A stretch of 64,000 bases of DNA, from contig NC_043743.1 in the NCBI RefSeq assembly GCF_004337985.1, positions 3,612,580-3,676,579 of the forward strand, read 5' to 3'. The notes beneath the pieces are model-generated. The model had not been told where the DNA came from, searched no databases, and saw only the letters and a list, made by a program, of their open reading frames with translations. Position 1 is the first letter of the stretch. Each line of letters opens with the position of its first letter. The position numbers were made by a program, and so were the translations under genes. Positions 11,959 to 25,100 of this stretch are shown here, in pieces. Source of the stretch: Pyricularia pennisetigena. Its lineage: Eukaryota > Ascomycota > Sordariomycetes > Magnaporthales > Pyriculariaceae.

Positions 11959-13365
11959 TCAACCAGCCTGGTACACGGCCAAAGCAGCGACGTGCGGGTT
12001 CAGCATAGTCAAGTTCGCCGGCGTGACGTAGATATCCGCATCCGTCAGGGCGATGAACATGGTCGAGTTGGCGGCGGGGTCTCCCTCCCAGGTCGAGACG
12101 TTCGGCTGGATGGTGTAGGCGGTGCGGTCCTCGAGGCTCAGGTTCAGCAGCGGCGAGTAGGTCACGTTGAGCTGCGACACCCAGGCGGCGAACTTGGGCT
12201 CGCGGATCTCGGTCGCCGTGATGTAGCTGTTGTTGGGCCCGACGGGCTGGCCCGGGGCGTCCCACTGCAGGAACACCTGGCGGCCGGCGTACGACAGCGG
12301 GATGGAGCGGTTCTGCGAGATGGCGGCGCTGCAGTCCTGCAGGGGGTCGGTGGCGTTGACGCACGACTCGTCGTCCGTGATGTCGGCCGTCTCGGCCGTG
12401 TTGGCCCAGCCGCCCGTGGTCTCGTTCCATGCGTCGGAGCCGTTGATGCGCCACGGGTTCGGCTGGTTCAGGATGTGCAGGGCCGGGAAGTTCTGCCAGA
12501 TGAGCCGCGTCTGGTTCCACGGGCAGCTCGAGATGTAGGGCGCCAGCAGCGTCCAGGCCCACGACTGCGGGATCCCGACCGTGTGCCATTCCGGCATGGG
12601 GAACAGGCCCTCGAACTGCCGGAACACCATCTGCTGGCGGGCCTCGATGGTGATGCTCTGCAGCAGGAGCTGCGCGGCGGGGCCCGAGTTGAGGTGCGGC
12701 AGGAACCCGTATACTCCAGCCTCGCCCCAGCGCGTGAGCTTCTGGTTGAAGTCGATGAACTCGCGGACGTTGGAGACGGGGTAGTTGTAGGTGCACTGGC
12801 GCGGGGCCTGGGGGCCGAGCATGTTGGTGAGGACGGTGGCGTGGCCGATCTCCTGGTCCGCCATGTGCTGGATCAGGTGGCGGGCCTCGCCGTTCACGCC
12901 GAGCTCCTCAAACTCCTCTTCCGAGAACGTGTCCAGACCCCAGTGGAAGAGGTCGAGCTCGATCCACTCCTGGTACAGGGCCAGAGCCAGGGACTGATAG
13001 TCAAAGTCGCTCATGACGCGGTAGACGGGGGCAGAGCCATTGGTCCAGATGCCACCCGACGGAGTGTAGGGCGCGGGCTGGTCGCCGTGAAGCTCTCCAT
13101 CGGCCGGGTAGTCGTATGCATCCTCGGGAGGAGGCAGGACTGGTACCGCCGATGCCAAGATACTGGTCGAGATGGCCCCGGTTGTGGTCGGCGAAGGACC
13201 GGTGTAGGGTCCATGCGAGGTCACGTTCGTATGAGGCACGACAGATGGGGTGACGGCTGCCTCGGAGAAAACGGTCGTCTGAGCCTCGGAAACATAGGGC
13301 ATGGCCAAAGAGCCGGAAGCCAAGGCGACAAGCCCGGCATAGTGTAGTGTGTTTCTGGGAGCCAT
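11959..13365 (-). CDS. rds1: Secreted ferritin-like stress protein, Rds1 family, 468 aa
   Basis: One uninterrupted frame of 468 codons. Residues 1-21 form a signal peptide (basic start, then a hydrophobic core GLVALASGSLA). A Ser/Thr/Pro-rich linker follows, then a ferritin-like domain from about residue 117: helices carrying EWIELDLFHWGL (E133, E136) and the HMADQEIGHATVL segment with an ExxH pair (E172, H175), the arrangement of metal ligands in ferritin-like four-helix bundles. At least ten N-X-S/T sequons are scattered through the protein, as expected for a secreted or wall glycoprotein. The S. pombe founder Rds1 responds to adenine, glucose and temperature stress; the biochemical role is unknown, and metal binding here is inferred. 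An AGGGG (STRE-like) site lies a few bases upstream of the ATG at 13365. The long open frame on the opposite strand is a shadow of GC-rich codons. Confidence 0.88.
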   Translation of the reverse strand: MAPRNTLHYAGLVALASGSLAMPYVSEAQTTVFSEAAVTPSVVPHTNVTSHGPYTGPSPTTTGAISTSILASAVPVLPPPEDAYDYPADGELHGDQPAPYTPSGGIWTNGSAPVYRVMSDFDYQSLALALYQEWIELDLFHWGLDTFSEEEFEELGVNGEARHLIQHMADQEIGHATVLTNMLGPQAPRQCTYNYPVSNVREFIDFNQKLTRWGEAGVYGFLPHLNSGPAAQLLLQSITIEARQQMVFRQFEGLFPMPEWHTVGIPQSWAWTLLAPYISSCPWNQTRLIWQNFPALHILNQPNPWRINGSDAWNETTGGWANTAETADITDDESCVNATDPLQDCSAAISQNRSIPLSYAGRQVFLQWDAPGQPVGPNNSYITATEIREPKFAAWVSQLNVTYSPLLNLSLEDRTAYTIQPNVSTWEGDPAANSTMFIALTDADIYVTPANLTMLNPHVAALAVYQAG

Positions 13366-15209
13366 CGTCTTTTTTTGATCCCCTTTCGAGGTCTCTAAAA
13401 TCAGATGTGTGTATGTTTAGAGCTGGGCTGCTACAGGCTTACTTGTTGCTCTAGATGAGAGGACGGGAAGGCATGTTTTATACCTTGTGGTCTTTTCACC
13501 CAAGGTCTCTAGGATCTCTACAATTATGACAAATAATATGCCGGATATCGGATTTGCCGAGGAGGCTCCATTAACGAAGCAATATTGCGTGGATCATTAT
13601 GTGATTCCTGGTTCTGTAATTCTCGTACTGCAAAATTTAGATCCAATGACAAGATCATGATCATCACTAATTCCCCATGACGGATTACATTCATTGGAGC
13701 CAAGCCTGGCATGCGACTTCGGCGGTGTCTTTCATGTCTACACCTTTTGACTTTCTTTAGCGTTTTGGGCGTCATGTCTCCGTCATCGGCCGTTTATGAT
13801 CTACTCGGGTGCGTCCGTACATCCTGTAGCATCAAAAAGGACATGGCCATTTTTTTGAACTGGCCAGGAAAGGAAAGTCGGTCCGAGGAGTGGTGATATT
13901 TTCGTAGGTAGTATTCACCAGGTAGACCTGTCCGTTGATCGTCACTTAAACGTCAACTTGATCAGACAGACTCTGCCAGAGGTTGGGGGCGGTCGACTCA
14001 AAAGGGAGAGGCAACATCGGGGGGTTCATTGGTGGATCTGACCGGGATACCGATGACGCTTACATTGGACGGTCCAGCTCTTTCTCACCCACGGGTATCT
14101 CTCCGTGATGGATCAACAACCCATGAAAACCACGTTCCGACTTGATTTGCCGTTCCTTAATCGAGTGAATTACACGTGGGCTTTGGTTGGTTATGTGCAC
14201 AAGTTGTGGCACGAACCAGCCTTTGTCTACGGATGTGAAGCTCCGGAGCGCTTTCCCGCGTCCTTGGCGTACACTTTAGCACATTTCTTGTTCCTGGATT
14301 TTCAAATTCACTGTAACCAAATCTTCTTGCTTTCAACGGTTGGGCGGTGGACCATTTATTCGAGCCAATGTTAACACGACAATGGATTAAAATGCATTAA
14401 AACGTCCACACTAGACCTACACTAGAACTACTTATAGCGAGTGTATGGAGATGCATCGATTTTGCCACATGCCATTGGGGTTCGTCTGAATAATACTTTT
14501 GTCATCTAAAAAAAAAAAAAAAAAACCAGGTCCTCGAAATAGTTTTCCTCCTCTAATGCAAGATCTGACCCGCCGCAACTTTATTAATCCAACTGCCGCT
14601 TTCCCAGACTGGCCAGGTACGGGTCCCTCGAGGCTCTTTTTGGATGATCGTTGGAGTCGGGTGCTACTCTACTGTCAATCAAAGTCGTCACTACTGCGTC
14701 GTCCGTCCAAGTCGATGACAAGTACACGCAGAGTCCACAGAATTCTCCGCACAACCATGTTCAATACGGCAAATTGTAGATCCACAAAAGAAATCTAGGG
14801 GTGCAATGAGAAGCCTTCAGCTGCCATTACGGACCAGATCTTGCTTGGCTAGCTCACACGAGCACGACGAGGTTGGTTTAGAAAAAGAAATCAGCTTCGA
14901 TCTATGCACTCGAGATACACGGTTGCACAAAGATCAAGCAGAGTTACTACCACCGAGAAGCATTATTCGATTGCCATAAATGTGTGGCGTTGGTCCAGAT
15001 CGATCAATTCCTTAATATTCCTTTTCGTATTACGCTGCAATATCCGTGCCGACTAACCGATCACAGACGCGTCTCGATCTGGAATCGGTCGTTTATTTTC
15101 GGCTGCCATCAGTACAAGCTTTGCATCATTTATTTAATTCCAGTCAACATGCCAAGAGTACATATCATGTACCCTGTCAGTCGACATCTAATGTCCTCCT
15201 GGTCTTGGC
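13366..15209. other. Intergenic region
   Basis: About 1.8 kb: promoter of the Rds1 gene and the 3' flank of the Dis3 gene. It has an A18 run at 14508-14525. No supportable gene or RNA was seen. Confidence 0.5.
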
Positions 15210-18185
15210 TCAGATGAGCTCCATCTTGATACCACGCTTGCCGGTCCTCTCATCCTTCTCATCCGTGATTCTGACCTTGACCTTTTGGAACAATTCTACC
15301 GTTATCTCGCGGCTCCCAGAGGTCCGCAGCACGTAATTGTCAGCGTCAAACTCAGCCTCGGGTTCGGGCTCCGCAAGGTCCCGTAGCCTGATTAGTCCCT
15401 CGACGCCGAACCGCGGCACGTAGACTACGAAACCGTTGCTGAAGATCTTCATGATGAAGCCCTCCTCTTCGGCCACCTTGCCCTTGAGTGACTGTCCCAC
15501 ATAGTAGGCTACGCTGGCACGCCCGGCGAGCTGGGCGTTGCGGTGCCTGACGTTGATGTTGCGGCAAACAGCCTCCAACCTGCCCCGGCTACGTACGCTC
15601 GGGTGGACTGCCTCGTAACCAATTGCGGCCGCCAGCTGTCTGTGCGCTACAAGGTCTGCATATCGGCGAATCGGGGACGTAAAGTGCGTGTAGATCTCGG
15701 ATGCGAGACCGTAGTGGCGGAACTCGGGATAGGCTTGGGTTCCGGAGCAAAAGTACTCGGCCGACATCATGCAGCGAGTCGCCATGATGCGAACCAAGGT
15801 GTTGAAGAATGGTTCTTTGGGATCCACACACGTGTCCAGACTGTCGGCAAGTGCGCGAGACGAGTCGACCCGCAGCTCGAAACCCTTCTTGACCTTGAGC
15901 TGGTTTGCAAGTTCGTCAAAATTGGTCTTGGGCGGCGCGCCGTGTCTTCGCAGAATAGCCGTTTGTGGAGAGGCTTCGTAGATCTTTCGCGCGACGCTAA
16001 TGTTGGCAAGCAACATGAACTCCTCGACCAGTGACATGGTCTCGAGGTGGACCTTGGTCTTGATGTCGATAGGGTCAGAAGTTTCAGATTCCATTTGAAC
16101 CTTGACTTCTGGCGAGGACAAGCTGAGGGCGCCAGCATCCATACGCTTCTGCTTGAGCTTCTTGGAAAGAGCAAGCAGAGTACGTATGCCTGTAGTGAGC
16201 TCGTCCTGCTGCGATGCATCATCCACCCTGATCTGTGCCGCCTCGTAGCTGAATGCCTCCCGTGACTTGATGACCGACTTTGTGAAGCGCGCACTGACAA
16301 TGTCAGCGTCGGGCGTCAGCTCCCAGAGTACCGAGAAAGCAAAGCGCTCAACATAAGGCTTTAGAGAGCACAAGTCTGTACCAAGAAGCATGGGCAACAT
16401 GTCGATCCGCTTGTCCACCAAATAGACTGTTGTGCCGCGAATGCTGGCCTCGGTGTCCATGGCGTTACTTGGCTTGACGAAATGTGACACATCAGCAATG
16501 TGGACGCCGACCTCAAAGTTGCCGTTAGGTAATGGCCTGGCATGCAGAGCGTCGTCGATATCCTGACAGCCAATGGGGTCGATACTGCAGATTAAGAGTC
16601 CTCGCAAATCCTCGCGGTCCCTCCAGCCTGGGTCGTCTGTGCTTGCTGGGACCTTCCAATCGTGGCCTTCCTTAGGCAGACAGTCTAGCACGGTCTTGGG
16701 GAACGGCCTGTACTGGACATCGTACTCGAGCAGCAAGGCCTCCGTCTCTGCAGCTTTTGTCTCTAGCTCTCCCAAAGACCGGACAAAGTGACCGACTGGG
16801 TGCCGAGAGTCCCTGTCCCAAGCATCAATCGTTACGAGAATTCGCTTCCCGAGTAGTTCGCCAACCTGTCTTGTGCGAAGCCTGATTTTGGGGATCTTCT
16901 TGTCCATCGGAATCAAGAAAACCACCTCCTGCTTCCTTCCTTGAGTAGCAGATTTGCTGACGGAGCTCTGGTCGATGTGACCAACGTACTGCCTCCAATT
17001 GCGCTTTATAACGCCGACTACCTTGGCCGTCGGCTGTGCTTGTGCTTCGGCTCCCTTGGCTTGCATGCGCTTTACTTCCTCCTGCAGAGCCTTGCGCTCC
17101 TTCTCGGTTACAACATTCCCGCTGCCTTCTTGTTCTTCGCCGTCGGCATTCTCGTTCCTGGTGACAGTATCTTCCTCTACGATTCTGGTCGATGGAACCT
17201 TCCATTGGTCTTGGGGCAGTACCTCCACCACCACGGAATCGCCGTCGATAGCGCGGTTGATGTTCTCACGTCCGAGGATGAGAAGAGCTTTTTCAAAGGC
17301 CGGGACTCGTATCGTGCCCTCGAGATAGTTGTATGGTGAGACGTTGAAAATTCCTTGATGCAGTAGACCACTCTTGATACCTGTCATCATCTTGGACATG
17401 GTAAAGTATTCCGGATATATGTGTCCTGAGGGCTTCCCTGACGCGATCTCGTCGTCCTGCGACTCGGGTACCAGGTCCAACAGCCTTTCGGCATCCTTGA
17501 GCCCTGATACATACTGCGACAGAGAACATGCTGGTATGCCTTCCTCTTTGGCCTTGCGCAAGTTTGCCCTATCGTTGCTAAGCATCACGACGGCCGGGAG
17601 ATTCTGGGCCTTTTTCTTAAACTTGGCTGAACCCCCAGCCAGATGCTCACTGTACCACTGGGCGGCGCGGCGAACAGCTCGATCATTTCGATCGTTGATA
17701 GACTCATCCTGGCCACGAACGACATGCGTCTCGAGCCGAAACTCGTTGAAGAAGACGTAGAAACGCTTCTCGTCGCTCTTGGTCAAGCCGATGAGACGGT
17801 TGTACAGCGGCAGTGACCGGTTTCGAACCTCCTCCAGAACGATCTGCAATACTATAACATCACAAAACGAATCACTCTGCTCGAAAAGATCCATAGCGGT
17901 GAGGAAGGCGTTGGTGTCCGGCACCAGGTAGTGGCCCTGTGGAAAGTCTTTGGTGCCAGCCGGCCTCTCGGAAAGGACAAAGCTGATCATGTTGCCCGCC
18001 GCGTCCGTCGGTGCGTTCTTGGGGCATTGGGTGCAGAGCTTGGACGAGCATGGAATGTCCTGCCTCAGATACACCTCTCGCACAATCTTTTGCACCTTGC
18101 CACTCCTGGTCGACCGAACATAGACCTTGTTGGAGATGCTCGAGGCCATAGGGTCAGTGCCCATGGACCTCTTGAGGCTCGCCAT
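15210..18185 (-). CDS. dis3: Exosome catalytic subunit Dis3/Rrp44, 991 aa, intronless
   Basis: The single open frame encodes the processive 3'-5' exoribonuclease and endonuclease of the RNA exosome (nucleus and cytoplasm). Visible in order: the N-terminal CR3 cysteines (C46, C51, C54 in CSSKLCTQC); a PIN endonuclease domain with its acidic residues in place (D90 in VPDTNAF, E118/E119, D168, D205); two cold-shock-type domains (about 240-480); the RNB exonuclease domain with the catalytic cluster CQDIDDA (D541, D543, D544) followed by GVHIADVSHFV; and a C-terminal S1-type region ending in KMELI. Both nuclease sites look intact. I chose the ATG at 18185 because the yeast and animal proteins have a short N-terminus before the VYVRS segment; an in-frame ATG at 18275 would add 30 residues. 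Length is close to the roughly 1000 residues typical of the family. Confidence 0.96.
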   Translation of the reverse strand: MASLKRSMGTDPMASSISNKVYVRSTRSGKVQKIVREVYLRQDIPCSSKLCTQCPKNAPTDAAGNMISFVLSERPAGTKDFPQGHYLVPDTNAFLTAMDLFEQSDSFCDVIVLQIVLEEVRNRSLPLYNRLIGLTKSDEKRFYVFFNEFRLETHVVRGQDESINDRNDRAVRRAAQWYSEHLAGGSAKFKKKAQNLPAVVMLSNDRANLRKAKEEGIPACSLSQYVSGLKDAERLLDLVPESQDDEIASGKPSGHIYPEYFTMSKMMTGIKSGLLHQGIFNVSPYNYLEGTIRVPAFEKALLILGRENINRAIDGDSVVVEVLPQDQWKVPSTRIVEEDTVTRNENADGEEQEGSGNVVTEKERKALQEEVKRMQAKGAEAQAQPTAKVVGVIKRNWRQYVGHIDQSSVSKSATQGRKQEVVFLIPMDKKIPKIRLRTRQVGELLGKRILVTIDAWDRDSRHPVGHFVRSLGELETKAAETEALLLEYDVQYRPFPKTVLDCLPKEGHDWKVPASTDDPGWRDREDLRGLLICSIDPIGCQDIDDALHARPLPNGNFEVGVHIADVSHFVKPSNAMDTEASIRGTTVYLVDKRIDMLPMLLGTDLCSLKPYVERFAFSVLWELTPDADIVSARFTKSVIKSREAFSYEAAQIRVDDASQQDELTTGIRTLLALSKKLKQKRMDAGALSLSSPEVKVQMESETSDPIDIKTKVHLETMSLVEEFMLLANISVARKIYEASPQTAILRRHGAPPKTNFDELANQLKVKKGFELRVDSSRALADSLDTCVDPKEPFFNTLVRIMATRCMMSAEYFCSGTQAYPEFRHYGLASEIYTHFTSPIRRYADLVAHRQLAAAIGYEAVHPSVRSRGRLEAVCRNINVRHRNAQLAGRASVAYYVGQSLKGKVAEEEGFIMKIFSNGFVVYVPRFGVEGLIRLRDLAEPEPEAEFDADNYVLRTSGSREITVELFQKVKVRITDEKDERTGKRGIKMELI

Positions 18186-19165
18186 GGCTTGTTGCTGACT
18201 TCCTGGACAGGCAGGTAGAATTCTTCTCTGACTCTGACCTTGTGACTTTGAATGTCCCGCGTGAAGAGTCGCCAATCGGCCAAGAGAAGACGTTCCTTGC
18301 GATCTTCAATTCGTGATGATGTTTTTAATGTGGGTCAAGTCACCAGCAAACAAAAACTGGCGGCGGGCGAAAAATCAGGTGGGGTCAGTGATTGAATTCT
18401 GCCTTATCGCCTTATCGCGACGCTTGCAAACGCGCTTGCTTACCTACTCCACGTACCGCGCTCTGAGGTGGTTTTTGAGTATTGTTATTTATTACTATTG
18501 GCAATGCATTACAATGGTCTTGATTATTGAGATCAGATTTGAAAACCTTTTTGAAATGTTGTGGAAGCTCATGTACTAGCTTTTCTCTTACCAAGTCTCT
18601 TAACCAGAAAAAAGTTCCATGGATTGTGGTGAACATCTACGTTCCTGTGGACTTGAGCGGCCAGATGATGATACATGCATTCCATACCTACTCTGCATCA
18701 AGTTTCAAAAACCTACCGTGAACGCCTCTAACACTAGACTGAGAGCGACATCCCTGCCATGAATATAAGCTCATTTCAACAAGCGAGGTAGGAACAGACA
18801 CTTTCGCCAGATTTTGTCGTCCATGCAAGAAGCATTCGAGAAATATTCTCTCAAAACGTCAGATGAGCGCATTGCACAGCAAGTCAAGTCAGATGATCCG
18901 CTAGCGACTTCAGCCGTCCCATTCTACCATAATTACCTGTGAAAACTCTTCGGCACTAACGCTGCAAAGCGATAAAGCTTACCTCCATCATAAAAGCCTG
19001 GTCCTGTTTGTTTATCAAACACATCAACAAGTTCCGCCCTAATCAAAATCAAGACATATTTGCTGTTCAAAAGAAGCAGATGAAAATGACAAAAGGCCAC
19101 AAAATCAACGATTATCCAGATAAGATAAGTTGCCGTCTGGGGAAACACCTCTTTTCTCCCTTTCC

Positions 19166-19167
19166 NN
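19166..19167. other. Assembly ambiguity (two N)
   Basis: Two undetermined bases lie inside a pyrimidine-rich run, pointing to a consensus or gap-closure ambiguity. No gene is affected. Confidence 0.95.
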
Positions 19168-22100
19168 TTCTTTTCGCCTCGTCGATCTACTTAATTTCGA
19201 GTCGCAAAGTACTTGATATGGATGGGTGAAGTGATGGTGGCGTACGTCTGTAGATAGCCGCCTGGTTTTTGTTGGTTCTGACATGCACCCCTCTCATCCT
19301 CTTGCCACGATGCGGTCTTCGTTGGTCGACGTACATGCGCTTGTTCATCCCAACTATATTTTGTTCCTCGTGCATTGCATAATATCTGCCTGGTCAAGAA
19401 AAAAAAAACACAAACCAACAAGTATTCAGCTCATGCACTAATGCAGTGCCACAAACAGCCTTGTGGCCTATATAGTCGCTCTATGACGGCATTTCTTTTC
19501 GTGACGGGTGGAGACGGTGGTCATGACGGTGGTGGTGACACTCGGGTTGTAAGCTGTTGGACGGCATTAATCACCCCTAAAAAAAGAATAGTCGTCACGC
19601 TTGTGTCACAAGGGTATAGTTTTATCAACGCGTCGCAGAGATATGCAGTATTCCAGGCACCGCAATGTGGAACAAGATACGTATATATGGTGCTCTGATG
19701 GGAAGCTCATGATCTATTTCCACACATCACTGAAGGAATGCCTCGCTGAAAACTCACAAGGGCCCCTTGGGTCAATCATCAAAAACTGGATGTAGGACAA
19801 CAGATATGTGATGATCTCGATGCAGAACGATCTATCCGGCCGGCATTGTTGACCAGCCCTCCGCTCGAAGCTCAATCCTGGATCCATGCAAATTCTCGGA
19901 AAGTGGTGGGGTTGCAGTCGCCTTCTTTCTTTCTGCTCTTCAAATCAAGCGCCCGAAAGCAAGTTCATCCGTTGACAGGCGGCTCTAAACAACTATAGTG
20001 TGTGATGAATCATTGGGCCTCTACTGTTTGCTGTGTAGGATGCAAGAGCGGCTAGCAGGGGGGGTCTCGACACCCTTCCTTCGCTTTGGTTTACCGGCCA
20101 GCCTGGCCCAGCGGGAGGGGAGGGGGGCAGAAGTTTGGGGGTGCTTCCCAGTGGATGATGTCGCACTGCAAGATCTCGGAGTGGAGAAGAAAGCAATGAC
20201 GAGGATAGGAAAGAGGGTTGCGCTTGGACAAGAGGCGATCCATGGCGACCATATGCTTCGTTATCATTATGGGAAATGATGCTACTCTGCACGCAAACTT
20301 ACTGGTGGACATTTCCAAAGTAACATTATACCAAGAACAATTCCCCGTGTTACTCTGCGACATGTATGCTCCGGGCTGTGTTTGTACAGTAATATCACAG
20401 GCGACATTTGTTTCTTGCTAAATTCCAAGGCCCGACCGAGACCGGGATGCGCCGCTCCTCGAAAGTGGCCTGGTTGCAAAGTGGTGGGGCGGGCGTCTTG
20501 CCTATTTTTCCCCGCAAAATGAGCTCTTTTGAAAAACGTTAATGGGCGATCAATTTGACAGGGAACTTTTTTGTTCCAAATCCACCCCAGACCACAAGAA
20601 GTGGCGCCTGGACCTCTCGCTTTTACTTTGCCTACAGCTCCTTCCTACACGATGGGTTATGCCGTCCTTCCGCCGTCGGCAGGCAGACGATACACTTTGG
20701 CCCAGAAGGGTCAGCGTTGCGAGCTATCCGTATCCTCTTTACCCTGTCGGTTGTCAGCGGTCTAGAATCGTGGAATGATGTCAGTGTTCAATACTCGTGG
20801 GATTCTTCTGTTAATAATGGTAAATCCAGCTGTCGATCCCAAGATGTCAGGCTGCCTTTGTAAGTCGCTTACTGAGGTGAACACATTATCTTACTCCTCT
20901 TGACGGTACTTGCCCCTTGTTAAACGAAATACTGCCTGCCACAGCCTCAAACTTGTCTTTCGTATTATGCTGGACCTAGTAAAACTAAGACCCCATAAAT
21001 ACGTCAGACAGCTTAATTTTTATGCATCGGAGGATATAGAAAATTTGAAAATTATTACATGTAATGAATCAAGGCAAACATAAAAAAAGTAACTATTTCC
21101 CTTCTATGTGCCTCATATCTTGTCACTTAAAAGCCCTTCGCTATGAGATGCAAGAGAAAAATAATGATTTTATGAACACCTCATTTGACTAACAACCGAA
21201 ACAAAGTTCGCCTTCATTTCCCCGTACGCGTTTTACGCGTCGACCCAAGCCAAAGAACGCTGACGGCGCAATAGTCAGCCCGTCTCGTCACGTCCTAAGT
21301 GGACCAGAAGTACCGCTCAAGTACCTACCAAGTCTATCTGTATATCACATCAGGAGAGAAAAAAAACAAAAAAAAAAAACTCCACTCTCGTTTACCTTGC
21401 AAGGCGTCTGCAACGTCGGTTGGCCGCCCGTGTGATAGGCCCTCTCTTCATGCATGGTCCATTTTTGCAGATAATGGTCTGTGATTTGATTGCAGAAGAG
21501 CGGGCTCCCAAATCGCAAGCCATGATTTGCAGCATGGTGCTGCGTGTCAGCTGCACCCCAGCACATGCTCATCACGGCCAATAAGCGCCTGTCGCGCTGG
21601 GAAAAACCCCTGTTAGATTCTTCAGTTGCGCTCACTCGGGACCCACTTGGCTCCCCTCTTCCTTCCTACCCCTGCCCCTGTCCTTGTCCATTGCGCAACC
21701 TCTCTCTTCTTGGCTCACTTCTCTCTCCTCCTCCCCCCAGTTCTCTTCATGCCTCCTCTATTGTAGCATTGTAGTCAAGGTATGCACAACACCCAGTTCG
21801 GTCCATTTTTATTTATTTATTTATTCTTGCCCAAAACTGCCACTGTCGGCAACACTCATCTCAGAACGTTCCGCCACATTCCGGGTCTTCTGCAATGGAG
21901 ATAATCGCCTCCGATGCTGACTAGTATCACATGGGATTACAACACATGCAAGCGCAAATAGAAGAGGTATTAGACGGCTCCTAGAGCAGGACACAACACA
22001 TCTCACAGCATTTGGCAGCCTTGCCCTTACTGTGCCACAAACACATAAAGACAACTCCAATTATTCATCTCATGATGTGTAATCAATGAAAGCTGTGCTT

Positions 22101-25100
22101 ACGGATGGATCTTCTTCGCGGCTCGGCTGTCATCCGCAAAGCCCGTCCCTATCCCGTTCTCTTGCCTCCCTGTTAGTGGAGCACTAGTGTACTGTAGTGA
22201 GATGTGTTTCTCCATCAACCTTGCAATATGTGTTTTTTTACCATCTCGAGGCAACGGTGCCAATGGGGCGAAATACTGCCCCTTGATTTCCAACAAAGCC
22301 GAGTCAGGTGAAAGACAATAGCCCATAAGAAATCAAGGAAAAACCCTTGCGGTCATGGTATACCGTACACCCATCTTAGAGCTGAGCCCTTTGGAGCAGC
22401 CACAGTCAATGACGGCGCAATCAGGACAGAAGGAAAGAGAAAGAAAGGCAAGCCGCTCCAAGCCAATCTTCATCTCTACTCTCGCAAACCACCCCGGAAA
22501 ACCCGGGCAACCTTCTTCATCAGGCAAGCGCCGACCGAGGCCAGGGTCATTTCAGCTGTGGCGCAGAGTTGCTCGTCTTGGAGAAGATGGCTGGACAAGC
22601 CAATCAGCGCACAAGAATCTTTTTTTTTCTTTTTGTTGAACCGGGTCGGGGCGCGATTCGGGGTGTGTCGACCTCTTGCAAAACCCGAAAAGGTGACTGT
22701 ATCCGGCAGCTTTATTTCTTTAATGATGTAAAAGCTCCAATGCAAAGGACCGACCACGGGTTCTCAAGCATAGCTTGCCTATTGTTATGGAATATCGACC
22801 AAACAAAAAAGGTGGGTATGACAGGGTGGATCCGATATTTCTTTTACTTTTATTTTATTCCTTTTATTGATACTCTTGTTGCGGTTGTTCGAGATGTTGT
22901 TATCAACGGCCCGACCAATGAGATACGGTTACTGGCAAGAAGCCACCATAAGCCAAATCACAAGCCGCTGCGTTGGAGTCTGCACAATTCTCTGGATTAT
23001 GGCCGTGTTATATCTGGACACCAGGCCCTGGAACATTCGGGAGAATCACCTAGACCCATGGTGTGTATACTTGGGGCTGAGCCCTCTGGTAGATACAAGC
23101 CTCCTGGAGTGAATCTTTTGTGCCACACACCACAGAAGTCCAGCTATCAAAAGCACAAGTCACAACTGGAGACGACCTGCCGCCGAAATCCCCGGCATTT
23201 CTTTTCACGTTTTTGTCCCCTGTCATGGAGAATCTGACAAAACCACTATAAAAGGAGTAAGCACTCGAACAAAAATGCAAGGACATATAGGAATCTTGGG
23301 CCCACATAAGCTCAAAACAGCCGGGTTAGGAAACAGTATATCGAGCAGGAAGGATGAAATAACTTATGCCAACCCCCCAGGATGCTTGACCTGGACCCGA
23401 GTGGTCCCAAAATTGCGAATGAAAGTACACAATCCGTTCCTTCGTCTGCCTAGATGCGATTGTTGTTTGGTTCAGTGTAACCCAAGGAATCTGCAGCTAG
23501 GGGGGGAAAGCTGACTTATAGGTTGGGCGCCGTTCGAAACGAGAATACTGTACCAGCCAAAGAGGGGGCTTTTGCTGATGTTTCAAAACCAGTGAATAAC
23601 AAGCTCGACAAAACATTATGTTCCTCTTGAGTGGTCTCACAGACTATCTAGAAGCAGGTACGCTGACGGAGAAATTCGAATTCGCAAACAAACTCAACCT
23701 ATCGTTTTTCTTTGGGGTATCAATGGAATACAACAGACATGACTGGAAAAAAAAAAGGGAAAAAAAAGAAAAGAAACAAGTAACGACACCCAGGGAGGAT
23801 CAGTCTCAGTCCCTGATTAAGCTCCATATCGTGGCCCGACAGTCGGGAAATGGGGGGATGCACACGAGAGGGTCCATGGTGGTGGTAGTAGTAATGGCCC
23901 ATGATGGGTGGGCGGTGCGGTGCACCTGGCCCCCCCCCAAAGCAACAGCACCACACTCAACTCTTCCAAAGGGGTTCTTGGGAAAGGGAGGGACGAACTG
24001 GCCGATCGCTTCCCGTCCGTGACATACCCGCCTCCCCTGCAAACCTACTCAAAAATCTCCAAGGGGAGGGAGGTCCTGTGGGGATCCTCTAGGTACCTGG
24101 TGGACTCTGGCGTCCCGGACTGGGAGGGAAGCAAAGCGGATGTAGCCACTTGGGGGACATGCCTTCTTTTTCCTGTGTGGATTCCCATGCCGGTTAAATT
24201 AGCATGTACAGTAGATTCGAGTGTGGACTGGGGGTGGAGGAGGGGCGGGCGGGCTGTACCAGAACCCTCAAGCCCCAAAAGCCTCAAAGTCGCTTAAAAA
24301 GAAAAGATATAGACACGAGATACTACGACCCGCCTTCAAGCAGAAGAAGAAAAAATAACTGCCATCAATTCAGGATATGCAAAGATATGTAAGATAGTAT
24401 GCGTAAGGGACCTATGGGCACCAGTGGAATAAATGAGACAAGTGCTCACGTGTAAGACAAGTTATGGGGCAAGACGAGTGCATTATGGCGTAAACCTCTA
24501 GGGGCTTTGCTGTTGGTCCTGTTGGTCCTTTATTCTGGAGCGTATCTTTCGGGAATTCTGGAGACCCCGGGCATCATCTTTCTTTTCCTGGCCAAACGCA
24601 AACCCCGACGCGACACGGGGGGTTAGTTCTGTAGCAATTCGGCTGAACAAAGGCTGAGGGTAAATGTGAGAAGCCAAGATTTTCGAGGGTTTCTCGGCGC
24701 TCGGTTTCGGCTAGAAAACCCTGCGAGCTGATGGTTTCTTTTCTTTTTTTTCTTTTTTTTTACGAATAGGAAAGGGGCTTTGCGGGTGATTTTCTATGAG
24801 TCGACCCTGACCAGTCACGTTCGTGATATGCTCGAGTAGGTGGTAGTCTAGTCGTGTAAGCCGCTCTTGCTGTAGTTACAGAAGGCCTTGGTATTACCCT
24901 GCCAGGCTTAGCGTCCCTGAGCTGCAGTTAGTGTTGCGAAATACAAAAAGAGAAAATTAGATAAATGGGTAAAAGGATGAACAAAAGAGGCATTTAATTC
25001 CTTCTGCAGGGGTTTTGTGCAAGCAAGGACGAGGGCCTTCGGACTTGAGGTACCCACTCGGGCGCCCGAGTACTAGACAAACCTGGAACCGTGACATTGA

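Noticed and set aside
11992..13347. 451-codon open frame on the plus strand opposite the Rds1 gene
   Set aside because: It is an antisense shadow of a G/C-ending-codon gene; its translation is Arg/Gly/Val-rich, with no domain, while the other strand has a signal peptide and the ferritin-like motif.
22569..23237. 222-codon plus-strand frame in the 10.9-kb desert
   Set aside because: Translation is a patchwork of Phe runs and random-looking sequence with no motif, and codon use is unlike the real genes.
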